This document shows, one piece after another, positions 28,415-35,994 of a DNA stretch of 35,994 nucleotides. The position numbers were made by a program, and so were the translations under genes. Source of the DNA: a virus; the IMG/VR virus record IMGVR_UViG_3300025732_000128, positions 1-35,994 of that record; one strand, written 5' to 3'. The notes below the pieces were generated by a model. It saw nothing but the letters and a program-made list of their open reading frames with translations. It had not been told where the DNA came from and did no database searches. Within the stretch, counting starts at the first letter, position 1; each line of letters starts with the position of its first letter.

Positions 28415-29782
28415 ATGTCCAATTTATGGATTGCGCCAGAAGAACTTGGAGTTTACGCGGAAACAGAGTTCTCGTACGAGGCTGCTAAATCCGCGTCAAA
28501 TCTTTTATGGGCACTGTCCGGTCGCAAATATAGCGGGCTGACAACTGTGACTGAACGATACATCTGTGCTGGAAGAGTGTACAAATACGGACCGTCAATC
28601 TATAACACGCAGGCAGTGCTTGTTGATGGAGACGTAAACAACTTCTTTGGTGATAATCTTAGCTTCTATGAGGGGATGACCGCCGACGGAATCACATCAT
28701 CGTCGCGCATCCGTCTTCGTGGACGTCCCGTAACAAAAATTCATACGATACGCGATCGTTCAGGCAACATAATCAGTCCAAGTAAGTATTATCTTGTTGA
28801 TCATTCGACAATTCAAGCGTCTTTGGGCGTTCCGTGGACTCCGTGCAATATTGAAATCACGTATTCATATGGTGTCGAGCCACCTACACTCGGAAAGATG
28901 GCTGCAAGGACGCTCGCGATTGAGTTTGCAAAACTATGGTCTGGCGATGTTTGCGACCTACCTCAACGTGTGACTTCAATATCTAGACAGGGTGTATCAT
29001 ATACTCTTCTTGATTCACAGGACTTTGTTGAAGAACTGCGAACTGGACTTTATGCAGTTGACATGTTCCTAAAGTCTGTCAACCCAGACAAGGCTCGAGC
29101 AAAGGCGAGGGTGTTTTCGCCAGATGTCCCTCGAGCAAGACGAAACACACCAAAGCAAAATAAACTTCCCACAAGTTCATTTGACATTGTTGTGCCCGCA
29201 GGCGGGACAGGTAGCGTTGATCTATTAGTGTCCGCGATCGGCGCAGAATTTTTGACCAACGGAAGCGGATGGTCGCCAGAAATTAGAATATATAACTATC
29301 CGCAAACGGTCACAAAGATACTCGCAGATGCGGCAAGTATAACAGATCCGACAACGGCATCTTCGACCGTCGTTAGCAAGAGTCTACAGTCAAATATGGC
29401 GACACTTACGACATCGTCAGCTCATGGACTCTATCCTGGCGGCGAAATAACTGTCGCAGGTGTTGACGCGACATTCAATGGGACATACACTATTCATCAA
29501 GTCCCCTCATCGACAATCGTGCAGTATCAATTGACTGCAGCAAATGTTGCGTCTACCGTGTCGGGCGGCACGATAACTTCGTCGGTTGAAGATGATCGAA
29601 TTGAAATAAGTGTTGGGTATTCGGACGCTCTTCAGACTTTAGGAATGATTGATCCAGGCTCGTGGGACCTCTATGGAACGAGAATAAACGGTCTTGGAGA
29701 AGAAGAAACAGCCTATGTATGTTCGGGAAATCTAAGAATAGCGCTCGCAACATCAGCTGTCAGCGCGTACACGGCGGTGTAA
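28415..29782 (+). CDS. Head-to-tail connector (adaptor) with C-terminal Ig-like module
   Basis: A 455-aa protein with ATG 28415 after GAGGAAAG. Residues 1 to ~240 match the actinophage version of the HK97 gp6-type adaptor: an N-terminal helix with AAKSASNLLWALSGRKYSG, then a beta-rich part with SSRIRLRGRPVTKIHTIRDRSG and YYLVDHSTIQ, then CNIEITYSYGVEPP, a helix LAIEFAKLWSGD and LPQRVTSISRQGVSYTLLD. Adaptors form the ring below the portal. The C-terminal ~200 residues are extra, including an Ig-like module (~320-391; VAGVDATFNGTYTI) close to the one in the 362-aa protein. Most adaptors are about half this length. Confidence 0.75.
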   Translation: MSNLWIAPEELGVYAETEFSYEAAKSASNLLWALSGRKYSGLTTVTERYICAGRVYKYGPSIYNTQAVLVDGDVNNFFGDNLSFYEGMTADGITSSSRIRLRGRPVTKIHTIRDRSGNIISPSKYYLVDHSTIQASLGVPWTPCNIEITYSYGVEPPTLGKMAARTLAIEFAKLWSGDVCDLPQRVTSISRQGVSYTLLDSQDFVEELRTGLYAVDMFLKSVNPDKARAKARVFSPDVPRARRNTPKQNKLPTSSFDIVVPAGGTGSVDLLVSAIGAEFLTNGSGWSPEIRIYNYPQTVTKILADAASITDPTTASSTVVSKSLQSNMATLTTSSAHGLYPGGEITVAGVDATFNGTYTIHQVPSSTIVQYQLTAANVASTVSGGTITSSVEDDRIEISVGYSDALQTLGMIDPGSWDLYGTRINGLGEEETAYVCSGNLRIALATSAVSAYTAV

Positions 29783-29788
29783 CACGAC

Positions 29789-30295
29789 ATGCCTTTGACA
29801 GATATTTCAACTGTGTCAACTGATGCTTTAAACATTGTCACGCTGCTCGACAACGTACTTGACGCAGTTGTAAACACGTATGTTTCCTACAATGTTCCGC
29901 TCCCGGCACGGCGATACTGGACTCTCGGAATGTCGTCAATCGACTGTGAACAATTGACAATTACGCTGATTCAAGGTTATCTGGGACCGCCAGGTTCACA
30001 GCAAAGTCAACCGCAGCGATGCAACATGCCGCGAACGGTGACGATGTTGATCACCGTCGCTCGGCAGATACCAGTTGTTTCGCAGAGCGGACGGGCGCCG
30101 CTTGCCGCAACGATCGAGGACGGTTCGAGAATCGGAGCGATTGACGCATGGGTTCTTCTTGAATCAATAAATTTACTTGACCAGTGGGACGTTTCGTCTG
30201 GTTTTGGCGTCGGTGTCATAGGTTCCGTCGAGATACCTCCTCCAGACGGAGGATTTCAGCTAGTAACTCTCCAGTTGACGATGGCAGTACCATGA
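29789..30295 (+). CDS. Head-tail joining protein, probable tail terminator or stopper
   Basis: A 168-aa protein starting 6 bases after the connector stop. It has PARRYWTLGMSSIDCEQLTITL near residue 40 (in parts: LPARRYWTLG, DCEQLTITL), a strand-rich middle MPRTVTMLITVARQIPVV, and closing GSVEIPPPDGGFQLVTLQLTMAV. The last strands and the place in the order (connector, this gene, gp10-like) fit small ring proteins that close the head-tail junction in siphophages. I cannot separate stopper from tail terminator by sequence. The stop overlaps the next start as ATGA. Confidence 0.6.
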   Translation: MPLTDISTVSTDALNIVTLLDNVLDAVVNTYVSYNVPLPARRYWTLGMSSIDCEQLTITLIQGYLGPPGSQQSQPQRCNMPRTVTMLITVARQIPVVSQSGRAPLAATIEDGSRIGAIDAWVLLESINLLDQWDVSSGFGVGVIGSVEIPPPDGGFQLVTLQLTMAVP

Positions 30296-30684
30296 CACAG
30301 GCGATCGTTTGGAACTATCCGGAACTTGATCGTCTTTTAAAGTCAAGATCTGGCCCTGTCGGCCGTGATCTTGAAAAAAGATCTGCAAAAGTTCTTGCTG
30401 CAGCAAAAATTCAAGTAGGCACCAACACCGGTGCTCTTAAAGTTTCAATAAATCAAAATTTCGAACGAAGCGCGATGGGACCGAAAATTTTAATTGGTTC
30501 ATCGCTATCATACGCTCTTATGCACCATGAAGGAACTAAACCACATGTTATCGTAGCGAAACCTTCACAAGTTCTTAGGTTTAGAAACCGTGCTGGAGTC
30601 GCGGTATACGCGCACACAGTAGTGCATAAGGGGACAAAGCCGAACAGATTTCTTACGGATAATCTCAGGCTCGCTGTTCTGTAG
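30292..30684 (+). CDS. HK97 gp10-like head-tail/neck protein
   Basis: ATG 30292 is chosen because it overlaps the previous stop as ATGA; a longer frame upstream is a shadow of the preceding gene. The 131-aa product has an N-terminal helical part (LEKRSAKVLAAAKIQV), then the hallmark GALKVSINQNF, GSSLSYALMHHEGTKPHVI and a C-terminal VVHKGTKPNRFLTDNL. This matches the HK97 gp10-like family, which takes part in head-tail joining or tail completion. Position between the stopper/terminator gene and the tail chaperones fits. Confidence 0.8.
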   Translation: MTQAIVWNYPELDRLLKSRSGPVGRDLEKRSAKVLAAAKIQVGTNTGALKVSINQNFERSAMGPKILIGSSLSYALMHHEGTKPHVIVAKPSQVLRFRNRAGVAVYAHTVVHKGTKPNRFLTDNLRLAVL

Positions 30685-30722
30685 ATTTCTACGTGAAAAA
30701 CATCTTTTATGCAGAAATCTTG

Positions 30723-30730
30723 TATAAAAT
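30723..30730 (+). promoter_or_regulatory. Possible -10 element before the tail chaperone gene
   Basis: TATAAAAT lies in the ~90-base gap before the chaperone gene, preceded directly by TG. No clear -35 is visible at normal distance. The gap is otherwise AT-rich with no gene; a weak internal promoter is possible. Confidence 0.25.
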
Positions 30731-30776
30731 TAAAGAAGGATGTCAAGACGACAACCATGATTACGGAGAAAATAAG

Positions 30777-31130
30777 ATGACAAAGTTTAAAGACTTCGGT
30801 GCGCCTGTAACAACAGAAAATGCGGAAGAAATCATGTTTCGTCTGTATGGCGAAGATTTCTATTGTCGTCCGCAGATTCCAGGAAAGGTGATGCTCGATC
30901 TTGCTGGAAGATCTGGAAATGATGACGACACAGCGGCGAGTGCCACCGTTATAACTGACTTCTTTAAGTATGTTCTTGTTCAGGAAAGCTACACTCGTTT
31001 TAACACCCTCTGTGAAGACCCAGATCGCATTGTGACAATCGAGCAGCTCATGGACATCATCAGTTGGCTGATGGAGACTTACAGCAACCGCCCTACGCAG
31101 CGGCCAGAAGTCTCGCCAGATGGGCAATAG
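30777..31130 (+). CDS. Tail assembly chaperone, short form (gpG-like)
   Basis: ATG 30777 is chosen for its GGAG 8 bases upstream; a GTG at 30693 in the same frame has no ribosome-binding site. The 117-aa product is mildly acidic and helical in its second half (SATVITDFFKYVLVQES, TIEQLMDIISWLMETYSNRP), as in gpG-type chaperones, which hold the tape measure during tail assembly. It sits directly upstream of the tape measure gene and overlaps a second frame in the -1 direction, the hallmark arrangement of G/GT pairs. Confidence 0.8.
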   Translation: MTKFKDFGAPVTTENAEEIMFRLYGEDFYCRPQIPGKVMLDLAGRSGNDDDTAASATVITDFFKYVLVQESYTRFNTLCEDPDRIVTIEQLMDIISWLMETYSNRPTQRPEVSPDGQ

Positions 31131-31534
31131 ATCTCTGGCCGTACGTCAACGGTAAGGCGTTGACTCACGGTGTTCATCTTGATTCATTAGAAGTGTCTGA
31201 CATGCTAGATGTCTTTCACTTTTATTTTGAAGAAGACATGCTCGCGGCGAGTTCAAAAGAGCATCTTGAAGTGCGTGATCACGTCCGCAGGACTCTGTAT
31301 AGAGAATTCTATAACAGGGAGTATCAGTATGCTTCGTCTACTTCGTCGTCGCTTAATGCGTCCATTCTCGATGATGAACTTGATTTTGACGAAGATGCGC
31401 CGCCGCGGCCGATTGATGTAGAAGAAGAGTCTAGGGCTTTTGCTGTTCCACCAAAACCGTATGTGCCTCCGACACCGGTCAACGCGAACTCCGCAAAGCC
31501 TTTTGGAATGCTAATTGACGCTCCACTAGGGTAA
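31064..31534 (+). CDS. Tail assembly chaperone, frameshift extension (gpT-like)
   Basis: This frame is -1 relative to the upstream chaperone and open from 31016, overlapping it by 115 bases; the only early start is TTG 31064 with no ribosome-binding site, so expression by frameshifting is likelier. It encodes SLARWAIDLWPYVNGKAL, a helical acidic middle and a Pro-rich tail (VPPKPYVPPTPVN), similar in size and make-up to gpT parts of siphophage G-T proteins. I found no canonical X XXY YYZ heptamer in the overlap; a single-codon slip such as at CGC CCT is possible. The tape measure gene starts 54 bases later. Confidence 0.7.
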   Translation: MADGDLQQPPYAAARSLARWAIDLWPYVNGKALTHGVHLDSLEVSDMLDVFHFYFEEDMLAASSKEHLEVRDHVRRTLYREFYNREYQYASSTSSSLNASILDDELDFDEDAPPRPIDVEEESRAFAVPPKPYVPPTPVNANSAKPFGMLIDAPLG

Positions 31535-31541
31535 CTTTTGT

Positions 31542-31552
31542 TGGTATAGAAT
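31542..31552 (+). promoter_or_regulatory. Possible extended -10 element before the tape measure gene
   Basis: TGGTATAGAAT has a TG-N-TATAGA form in the short gap before the tape measure gene. The 10-mer GTATAGAATA inside it also occurs in the loop of the terminator at 28361-28370. No -35 is clear. Low-confidence suggestion. Confidence 0.25.
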
Positions 31553-31588
31553 AACTACGACGATCTGCGTGAGGAGGTGTGACATACG

Positions 31589-34500
31589 ATGGCTGTTATT
31601 GGAAACGCGTATATTGCAGTTCACGCGATTGTTGATCGTTTTAAAAAAGACGTTGATAATGAACTTTCGTCTACTGTACAGAATTTCCAACGCGCAGGAC
31701 AGCAGTCTGGTTCGTCTTTTTCACGGGGACTTTCAAAAGGCGACGCTCTACAAAAGTTTAGACAAGAAGCTCTCGCCGCGAACGAAGCCTTTGCTAAGCT
31801 AGTAACTACTGGCTATTTTGTTGGTCCAGCCATTAGCGTCGCTATAAGTGGAATTTCTGCGTTAGTTTCCGGTCTTTCAGCGTTGGTGATGCAGGTCGGC
31901 GCAGCTGTGCCGGCGTTGATTGTTCTTCCAGGAATTTTTGCCGCGATAGGACAAGCAGCCCTCACCGCAAAATTAGCGTTTAGCGGCGTTGGGGCCGCAA
32001 TAAAAGGCTTAATGAAGCAAAAAACCGGCGGCGGCGGCGGTGGTGGAGCTGACCAAGCTCGTCAAATCGAAGATGCAGAAAAGAATCTTGCAAGAGTTCT
32101 TGAGTCAAACAGAGAGGCTCTCGCAAGAGCGAGTAAAAACCTTGCTGACGCCGAGGATCGGCTGACTGAGGCCCGTAAAACAGCAGCTGAAAGTCTTCAA
32201 CAGTTAAACTTTGATGCCGAAGACGCGGCTATTTCTGAAAAGAAAGCATCAATTGAACTTGAAAAAGCACGAGAGCGTCTTGCTCGAGTTCAAGATCTTC
32301 CACCAAACTCACGCGCGCGACGTGAAGCAGAACTTGCGTACGCTGAGGCAGATCTTAATCTGCGTCGAGCAAAAGATCGAAATTCAGATCTTGCGAAAGA
32401 AACTGAAAAAGCAAATAAAGCTGGCGTTGAGGGATCAAGAGAGGTTGTCAACGCAACAGAAGCTGTGCAGGAAGCCACTGACGCTAAGGCGCGGGCAGAG
32501 CGTGATGCGCTGCGCGCTGAAGAAGACGCGTTAAAACGGCTCGAGGACGCGAAAAAGAAAGCCGCTGGTGCTGGCGGTGGTGGAGTTGACCCACTTGCTG
32601 GACTATCTGAAGAAGCTAAGGCGTTTGTTCGATACATAGTTTCAATACAAGACAAAATTAAAGAACTCAAGGCAGCTGCTGGCAAGGATCTATTCCCTCT
32701 TTTAACTGTCGCAATTAAAAATCTGGTTGATAACCTATTTCCACGTCTTATTCCAATTCTGCGTGAAACTGGAAAAGCTTTAGGTGAAGCAGCAGTCAAC
32801 ATTTCAAACGTTGTCACCGAGTCATCAAATCTTGATGAACTTGGGAAGATCGGCGATACAAACACATATGTTATCCGCCGAATGGGGGATGCTGCTGGTA
32901 ATCTTTATGACGTATTTTTATCGCTTCTCACAGCAGCTGATCCACTAATTAGACGCTTCTCAGATTGGGTCGTCACCCTAACAGATGGGTGGAGAGAAAC
33001 ATTTGAATTTAAGAATTCAACCGGTGAACTTACCAGCATGTTCAACCAAGCCGGTGATGTTGCTGCGCAACTAGGTTCAATTTTTAGAAACTTGTATGAA
33101 GCAATCAAAAATATCGGTAAAGCAGCTTCCGGACCTGGAAGTGGCGGTCAACTTTTGCTTGATGCATTCGAGGCTTCAACTCAAAAGTTTGAAGAATTTA
33201 CAAAAAAACTTGGAGATAGCGGACGACTTCAGCAGTTTTTTATCGATACTGCAAAGAACACTCATGAAATAAGTAAACTTGTTGTCTCGCTTGTTAAAGA
33301 GTTCTTGAAACTTGGAGACAATCCAGGGATTGGAAAGACAGCTCAGGGGCTGTCTGCCATGATGCCGACCCTTGGAACAATAATTGACACTCTCACGTCT
33401 GGTTCGCCGTATTTAACAAAATTTGCCGATGAGTTTCTTAAATTCATAAAAAACTTTACCGAGACAGCGTCACTGCAGTACTTTTTTGGCACTCTCACCG
33501 CTGGTTTAAAGATTATCAACGCTGTATTTGGTAATGAAGTTGTTCAAAGAGTACTTCTCTTTAGCGCTGGTATCATGGGAGTTGTCAAGGCGCTTCGGTT
33601 GATGAACAACGCTACAACATTTGTCTTTAACGCATTCTCTGGTTACTTTTTTAAAGCTATCGACATTGTCACAACTTTAAGAGACAAAATCGCGGCAGCT
33701 CGACTAGTTTTTGCAAACTTTGGCATCGGCGGAGGAGCGCTCGCCGGAATTGTTGCTGGTGTTGCTGCGTTTATTGCTGTAATCGTCCTGGCGTACAAAA
33801 ACAGTGAAAATTTTAGAAAAGCAATAAAAGATCTAATTGATGTCGTCTGGGGAAATCTTAAAAAAGCGTTTGAATCTATAAAGCAAACAATAAATGAAGT
33901 TCTTAAATCTTTCGGCGGGACAGAGACTGTCGTAAAAAACGTAAAAAATGTTTTTAAATCAATCGGTGACTTTATAGCAAAATACATTGTTCCGATCTTT
34001 AAGGTAGCTTTTGTCGGCGCGATCGACATCGTGTCGAGGGCAATAAAGGTTCTCATCAACACCGTCGGCGCCATTGCGAAGGTATTCCAGTCAGTGTGGA
34101 AAGTTGTTCAAGGAATCTTTGCGCTTCTGCGTGGAGACGTCAGCGGTGCCGTAAAGCATTTTGGTAAAGCGTTCTCGTCGTTGAAAGACGCGCTTAAGTT
34201 TGTGTTTAACGGAATAAAAGACATGCTCGGAAGTTTTGGCATGTCAATTATCCAAGGACTATGGAAAGGTCTTGTTGCTGGCGCGAAATGGATCTACGAT
34301 TTTTTCACTGGTATCGGTGAATGGATCATCAACGCCGTTAAGTCGATCTTTGGCATCTCTTCACCGTCAACTGTATTTCTTGACTTTGGTAAAAACATTA
34401 TTCTCGGTTTCCTAAACGGGCTTGTCTCGGTTATGGGAGACATCGCAAGTTTCTTCTTAAGCATTCCATCAAAAATTCTCGGATGGCTTGGGATTCTTGA

Positions 34501-35994
34501 TTCGTCGCTTATTGAAAAAGGTCGAGAGTTACTATCAAATTTCTGGAATGGCATCAAAAACATATTTGATACCGTTTGGAACGCGATCTCATCAGCAATT
34601 AGTTTTGCTTGGAACAGTGTCATTAGACCTGTATTTGAATCAATATTGACTGTTTTTAAGACTGTATGGACGGCCATCAGCGCCGTGTTCGGTCCGATAT
34701 GGGACCTGATCACGTTCCAAATTCGGTTTGCATGGGAATACGTCATTAAGCCAGCGTTCAATGCGATGTTGGCAATTTTTGGTTTTGTTTGGGAAGGAAT
34801 AAGAAGAGCTTTTAATTTAGTCTGGACAATGATTTCATCATCGATTTCGTTTGTTTGGGACAACGTCATCAAGCCAATCTGGAATGCGATCTACGCGGTG
34901 TTTACGGCATCGTGGGAAGATATCGCATCAGTGTTTACCGCAATCTGGGATGGCATCTCGTCGTCAATTTCATTTGTTTGGAATAATGTCATCAAGCCAA
35001 TCTGGAATGCGATGTCGGAAATATTTAGTTTGGCTTGGTCTGGCATTAAAGCGTACTTCACGACTATATGGGACATCATCACCGGCGCGATAAGTTTCTA
35101 CTGGAACAACGTTATTCAACCGATCTGGGACGCCATGTCAACGGTGTTCGGTGTTGCTTGGGAAGGTATCAAGGCGTACTTCACGACGGTATGGAACATT
35201 ATTTCAACATCAGTTTCATTTGTCTGGAACAACGTCATCAAGCCTATATGGGACGCCATGTCCACAGCGTTCGGCGTAGCTTGGACTGGAATCAAGACTG
35301 CGTTTGACACCGTTTGGGGCGCGATCTCAACAGCGATTGATTTTGCCTGGAACAATGTCATTAAACCCGTTTGGGACGCGTTATCCAGTACGTTTGAGTC
35401 AACGTGGAACACAATAAGTTCTACATTCCACTCTGTGTGGGATCCGATATACAATGCAATAATTGCATTTGGAGAAGCTGTTAAGTCCGTCTTTGACGGA
35501 ATCGCGTACTTCTTTAACAACGCTTGGGATGGTTTCGGTAGCGCTGCAACTGGAGCTATTAAGATCGTAAAAACTGGTCTTGACAAGTTCTGGAAAGCTA
35601 TTAAACCTATCTGGGAAGGAATATCAGTAGGATTTTCAGCTGCCTGGAGCGTAATAAAGACTGTATTTAACGTCGCTTGGACAACTATTTCAACAGCAAT
35701 TTCGTTTGTTTGGAATAATGTCATCAAACCTATCTGGTCAGCGATGTCTACAGTGTTTAGTTTTGCTTGGTCTGGCATTAAAGCGTACTTCACAACGGTG
35801 TGGAACATCATCACCGGCGCAATAAGTTTCTACTGGAACAACGTCATCAAGCCGATCTGGGACGCGATGTCGACAGTCTTTGGCCTTGCTTGGTCAGGTA
35901 TCAAGACATATTTTGAAACCGTATGGAACATTATTTCAACATCAGTTTCATTTGTCTGGAACAACGTCATCAAGCCGATCTGGGACGCGATGTC
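31589..35994 (+). CDS. Tape measure protein, truncated by the window end
   Basis: ATG 31589 follows a strong GAGGAGGTG 9 bases upstream. The frame is open to the last base (1,468 codons seen). The N-terminus VIGNAYIAVHAIVDRFKKDV is typical of actinophage tape measures. Residues ~77-126 are hydrophobic and Ala/Gly-rich, a poly-Gly stretch follows, ~156-324 is a highly charged coiled coil, another membrane-like segment lies at ~712-736 (GGALAGIVAGVAAFIAVIVLAY in part), and WKGLVAGAKWIYDFFTGIGEWI with IFGISSPSTVF is a common tape-measure motif. From residue 1008 a 41-residue Trp-rich repeat begins. The protein sets tail length and is ejected with the DNA; membrane segments suggest a channel role. 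Confidence 0.92.
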   Translation, partial: MAVIGNAYIAVHAIVDRFKKDVDNELSSTVQNFQRAGQQSGSSFSRGLSKGDALQKFRQEALAANEAFAKLVTTGYFVGPAISVAISGISALVSGLSALVMQVGAAVPALIVLPGIFAAIGQAALTAKLAFSGVGAAIKGLMKQKTGGGGGGGADQARQIEDAEKNLARVLESNREALARASKNLADAEDRLTEARKTAAESLQQLNFDAEDAAISEKKASIELEKARERLARVQDLPPNSRARREAELAYAEADLNLRRAKDRNSDLAKETEKANKAGVEGSREVVNATEAVQEATDAKARAERDALRAEEDALKRLEDAKKKAAGAGGGGVDPLAGLSEEAKAFVRYIVSIQDKIKELKAAAGKDLFPLLTVAIKNLVDNLFPRLIPILRETGKALGEAAVNISNVVTESSNLDELGKIGDTNTYVIRRMGDAAGNLYDVFLSLLTAADPLIRRFSDWVVTLTDGWRETFEFKNSTGELTSMFNQAGDVAAQLGSIFRNLYEAIKNIGKAASGPGSGGQLLLDAFEASTQKFEEFTKKLGDSGRLQQFFIDTAKNTHEISKLVVSLVKEFLKLGDNPGIGKTAQGLSAMMPTLGTIIDTLTSGSPYLTKFADEFLKFIKNFTETASLQYFFGTLTAGLKIINAVFGNEVVQRVLLFSAGIMGVVKALRLMNNATTFVFNAFSGYFFKAIDIVTTLRDKIAAARLVFANFGIGGGALAGIVAGVAAFIAVIVLAYKNSENFRKAIKDLIDVVWGNLKKAFESIKQTINEVLKSFGGTETVVKNVKNVFKSIGDFIAKYIVPIFKVAFVGAIDIVSRAIKVLINTVGAIAKVFQSVWKVVQGIFALLRGDVSGAVKHFGKAFSSLKDALKFVFNGIKDMLGSFGMSIIQGLWKGLVAGAKWIYDFFTGIGEWIINAVKSIFGISSPSTVFLDFGKNIILGFLNGLVSVMGDIASFFLSIPSKILGWLGILDSSLIEKGRELLSNFWNGIKNIFDTVWNAISSAISFAWNSVIRPVFESILTVFKTVWTAISAVFGPIWDLITFQIRFAWEYVIKPAFNAMLAIFGFVWEGIRRAFNLVWTMISSSISFVWDNVIKPIWNAIYAVFTASWEDIASVFTAIWDGISSSISFVWNNVIKPIWNAMSEIFSLAWSGIKAYFTTIWDIITGAISFYWNNVIQPIWDAMSTVFGVAWEGIKAYFTTVWNIISTSVSFVWNNVIKPIWDAMSTAFGVAWTGIKTAFDTVWGAISTAIDFAWNNVIKPVWDALSSTFESTWNTISSTFHSVWDPIYNAIIAFGEAVKSVFDGIAYFFNNAWDGFGSAATGAIKIVKTGLDKFWKAIKPIWEGISVGFSAAWSVIKTVFNVAWTTISTAISFVWNNVIKPIWSAMSTVFSFAWSGIKAYFTTVWNIITGAISFYWNNVIKPIWDAMSTVFGLAWSGIKTYFETVWNIISTSVSFVWNNVIKPIWDAM
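34610..35994 (+). repeat. 123-bp (41-residue) tandem repeat in the tape measure gene
   Basis: Copies of a W-N-N-V-I-K-P-I-W-D-A-M core start at 34610, 34733, 34856, 34979, 35102, 35225 and 35348, each exactly 123 bases apart, then after a diverged stretch at 35711, 35834 and 35957. The gap 35348-35711 is 363 bases, three units less two codons. Some distant copies are more alike than neighbours: a block of over 50 bases at 35189 is almost unchanged at 35921. The array continues past the window. Confidence 0.95.

Noticed and set aside
30184-30291. N-terminal extension of the gp10-like gene
   Set aside because: These codons overlap the preceding gene throughout; the ATGA junction at 30292 is the natural start and family length fits.
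30693-30776. Upstream GTG start for the tail chaperone
   Set aside because: No ribosome-binding site precedes it, whereas ATG 30777 has GGAG at proper spacing.
34294-35814. Long antisense frames opposite the tape measure repeats
   Set aside because: They arise from the repeated, stop-poor reverse complement of the Trp-rich units and have no start signals or domain features.

Overview
This window is a late structural region of a tailed double-stranded DNA phage (Caudoviricetes, long-tailed type). Every gene I can support is on the + strand, tightly packed and often overlapping. The protein families match those of actinobacteriophages: a portal with a Pro/Ala-rich tail, a DUF1360-like membrane protein, S78-type capsid protease fusions, QPRDxxGKF-type proteins, and a major tail protein with the APDTLKRV...AICEPDPEL signature. 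The base composition is moderate rather than high in GC, which suggests a lower-GC actinobacterial host such as aquatic lineages; that is inference only. No terminase, integrase, lysis gene, tRNA or CRISPR array was seen.

Layout. (1) 1-1081: end of a small HTH-like gene whose 5' part is suspect, because the first 93 bases duplicate 20487-20579, then two small genes and a stem-loop. (2) 1123-4031: portal protein and a Dps/ferritin-like protein with a long C-terminal extension. (3) 4041-17993: one uninterrupted 4,650-codon gene for a 'polyvalent' protein. It carries WYL-like repeats, an ADP-ribosyltransferase (ART), a HipA/PI-kinase-like domain, a DEDDh exonuclease, an SF1 helicase, a perfect 11 x 9-bp PEV repeat, a second ART-like domain, a Nudix domain and unknown segments. 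(4) 17944-19046: two small accessory genes, the second cysteine-rich. (5) 19033-23525: a 1,398-aa capsid-maturation-protease fusion followed by a -1 frame extension of 100 codons. The extension has no start codon and begins exactly at a canonical CCCAAAA slippery heptamer. (6) 23518-27237: a helical assembly protein, a structured leader, the major capsid protein with an acidic N-terminal scaffold-like region, and a second capsid-like protein. (7) 27281-31534: major tail protein, an intrinsic terminator, head-tail connector, terminator/stopper, HK97 gp10-like protein and frameshifting tail chaperones. (8) 31589 to the end: tape measure protein, cut by the window, with a 41-residue Trp-rich tandem repeat of exact 123-bp period.

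How it may work together. Portal, protease, scaffold-like region and capsid protein build and mature the head; connectors, tail tube protein, chaperones and tape measure build the tail. The Dps-like protein and the giant enzyme-bearing protein sit between portal and protease, where internal head proteins are often encoded. I infer they may be packaged and perhaps delivered with the DNA, and possibly cut by the neighbouring protease at recurring (D/N)SD(L/V)LP motifs. The giant protein combines NAD-linked (ART, Nudix), phosphotransfer (kinase-like) and DNA-processing (exonuclease, helicase) modules in one chain. That combination and the protease frameshift are the most novel elements here.
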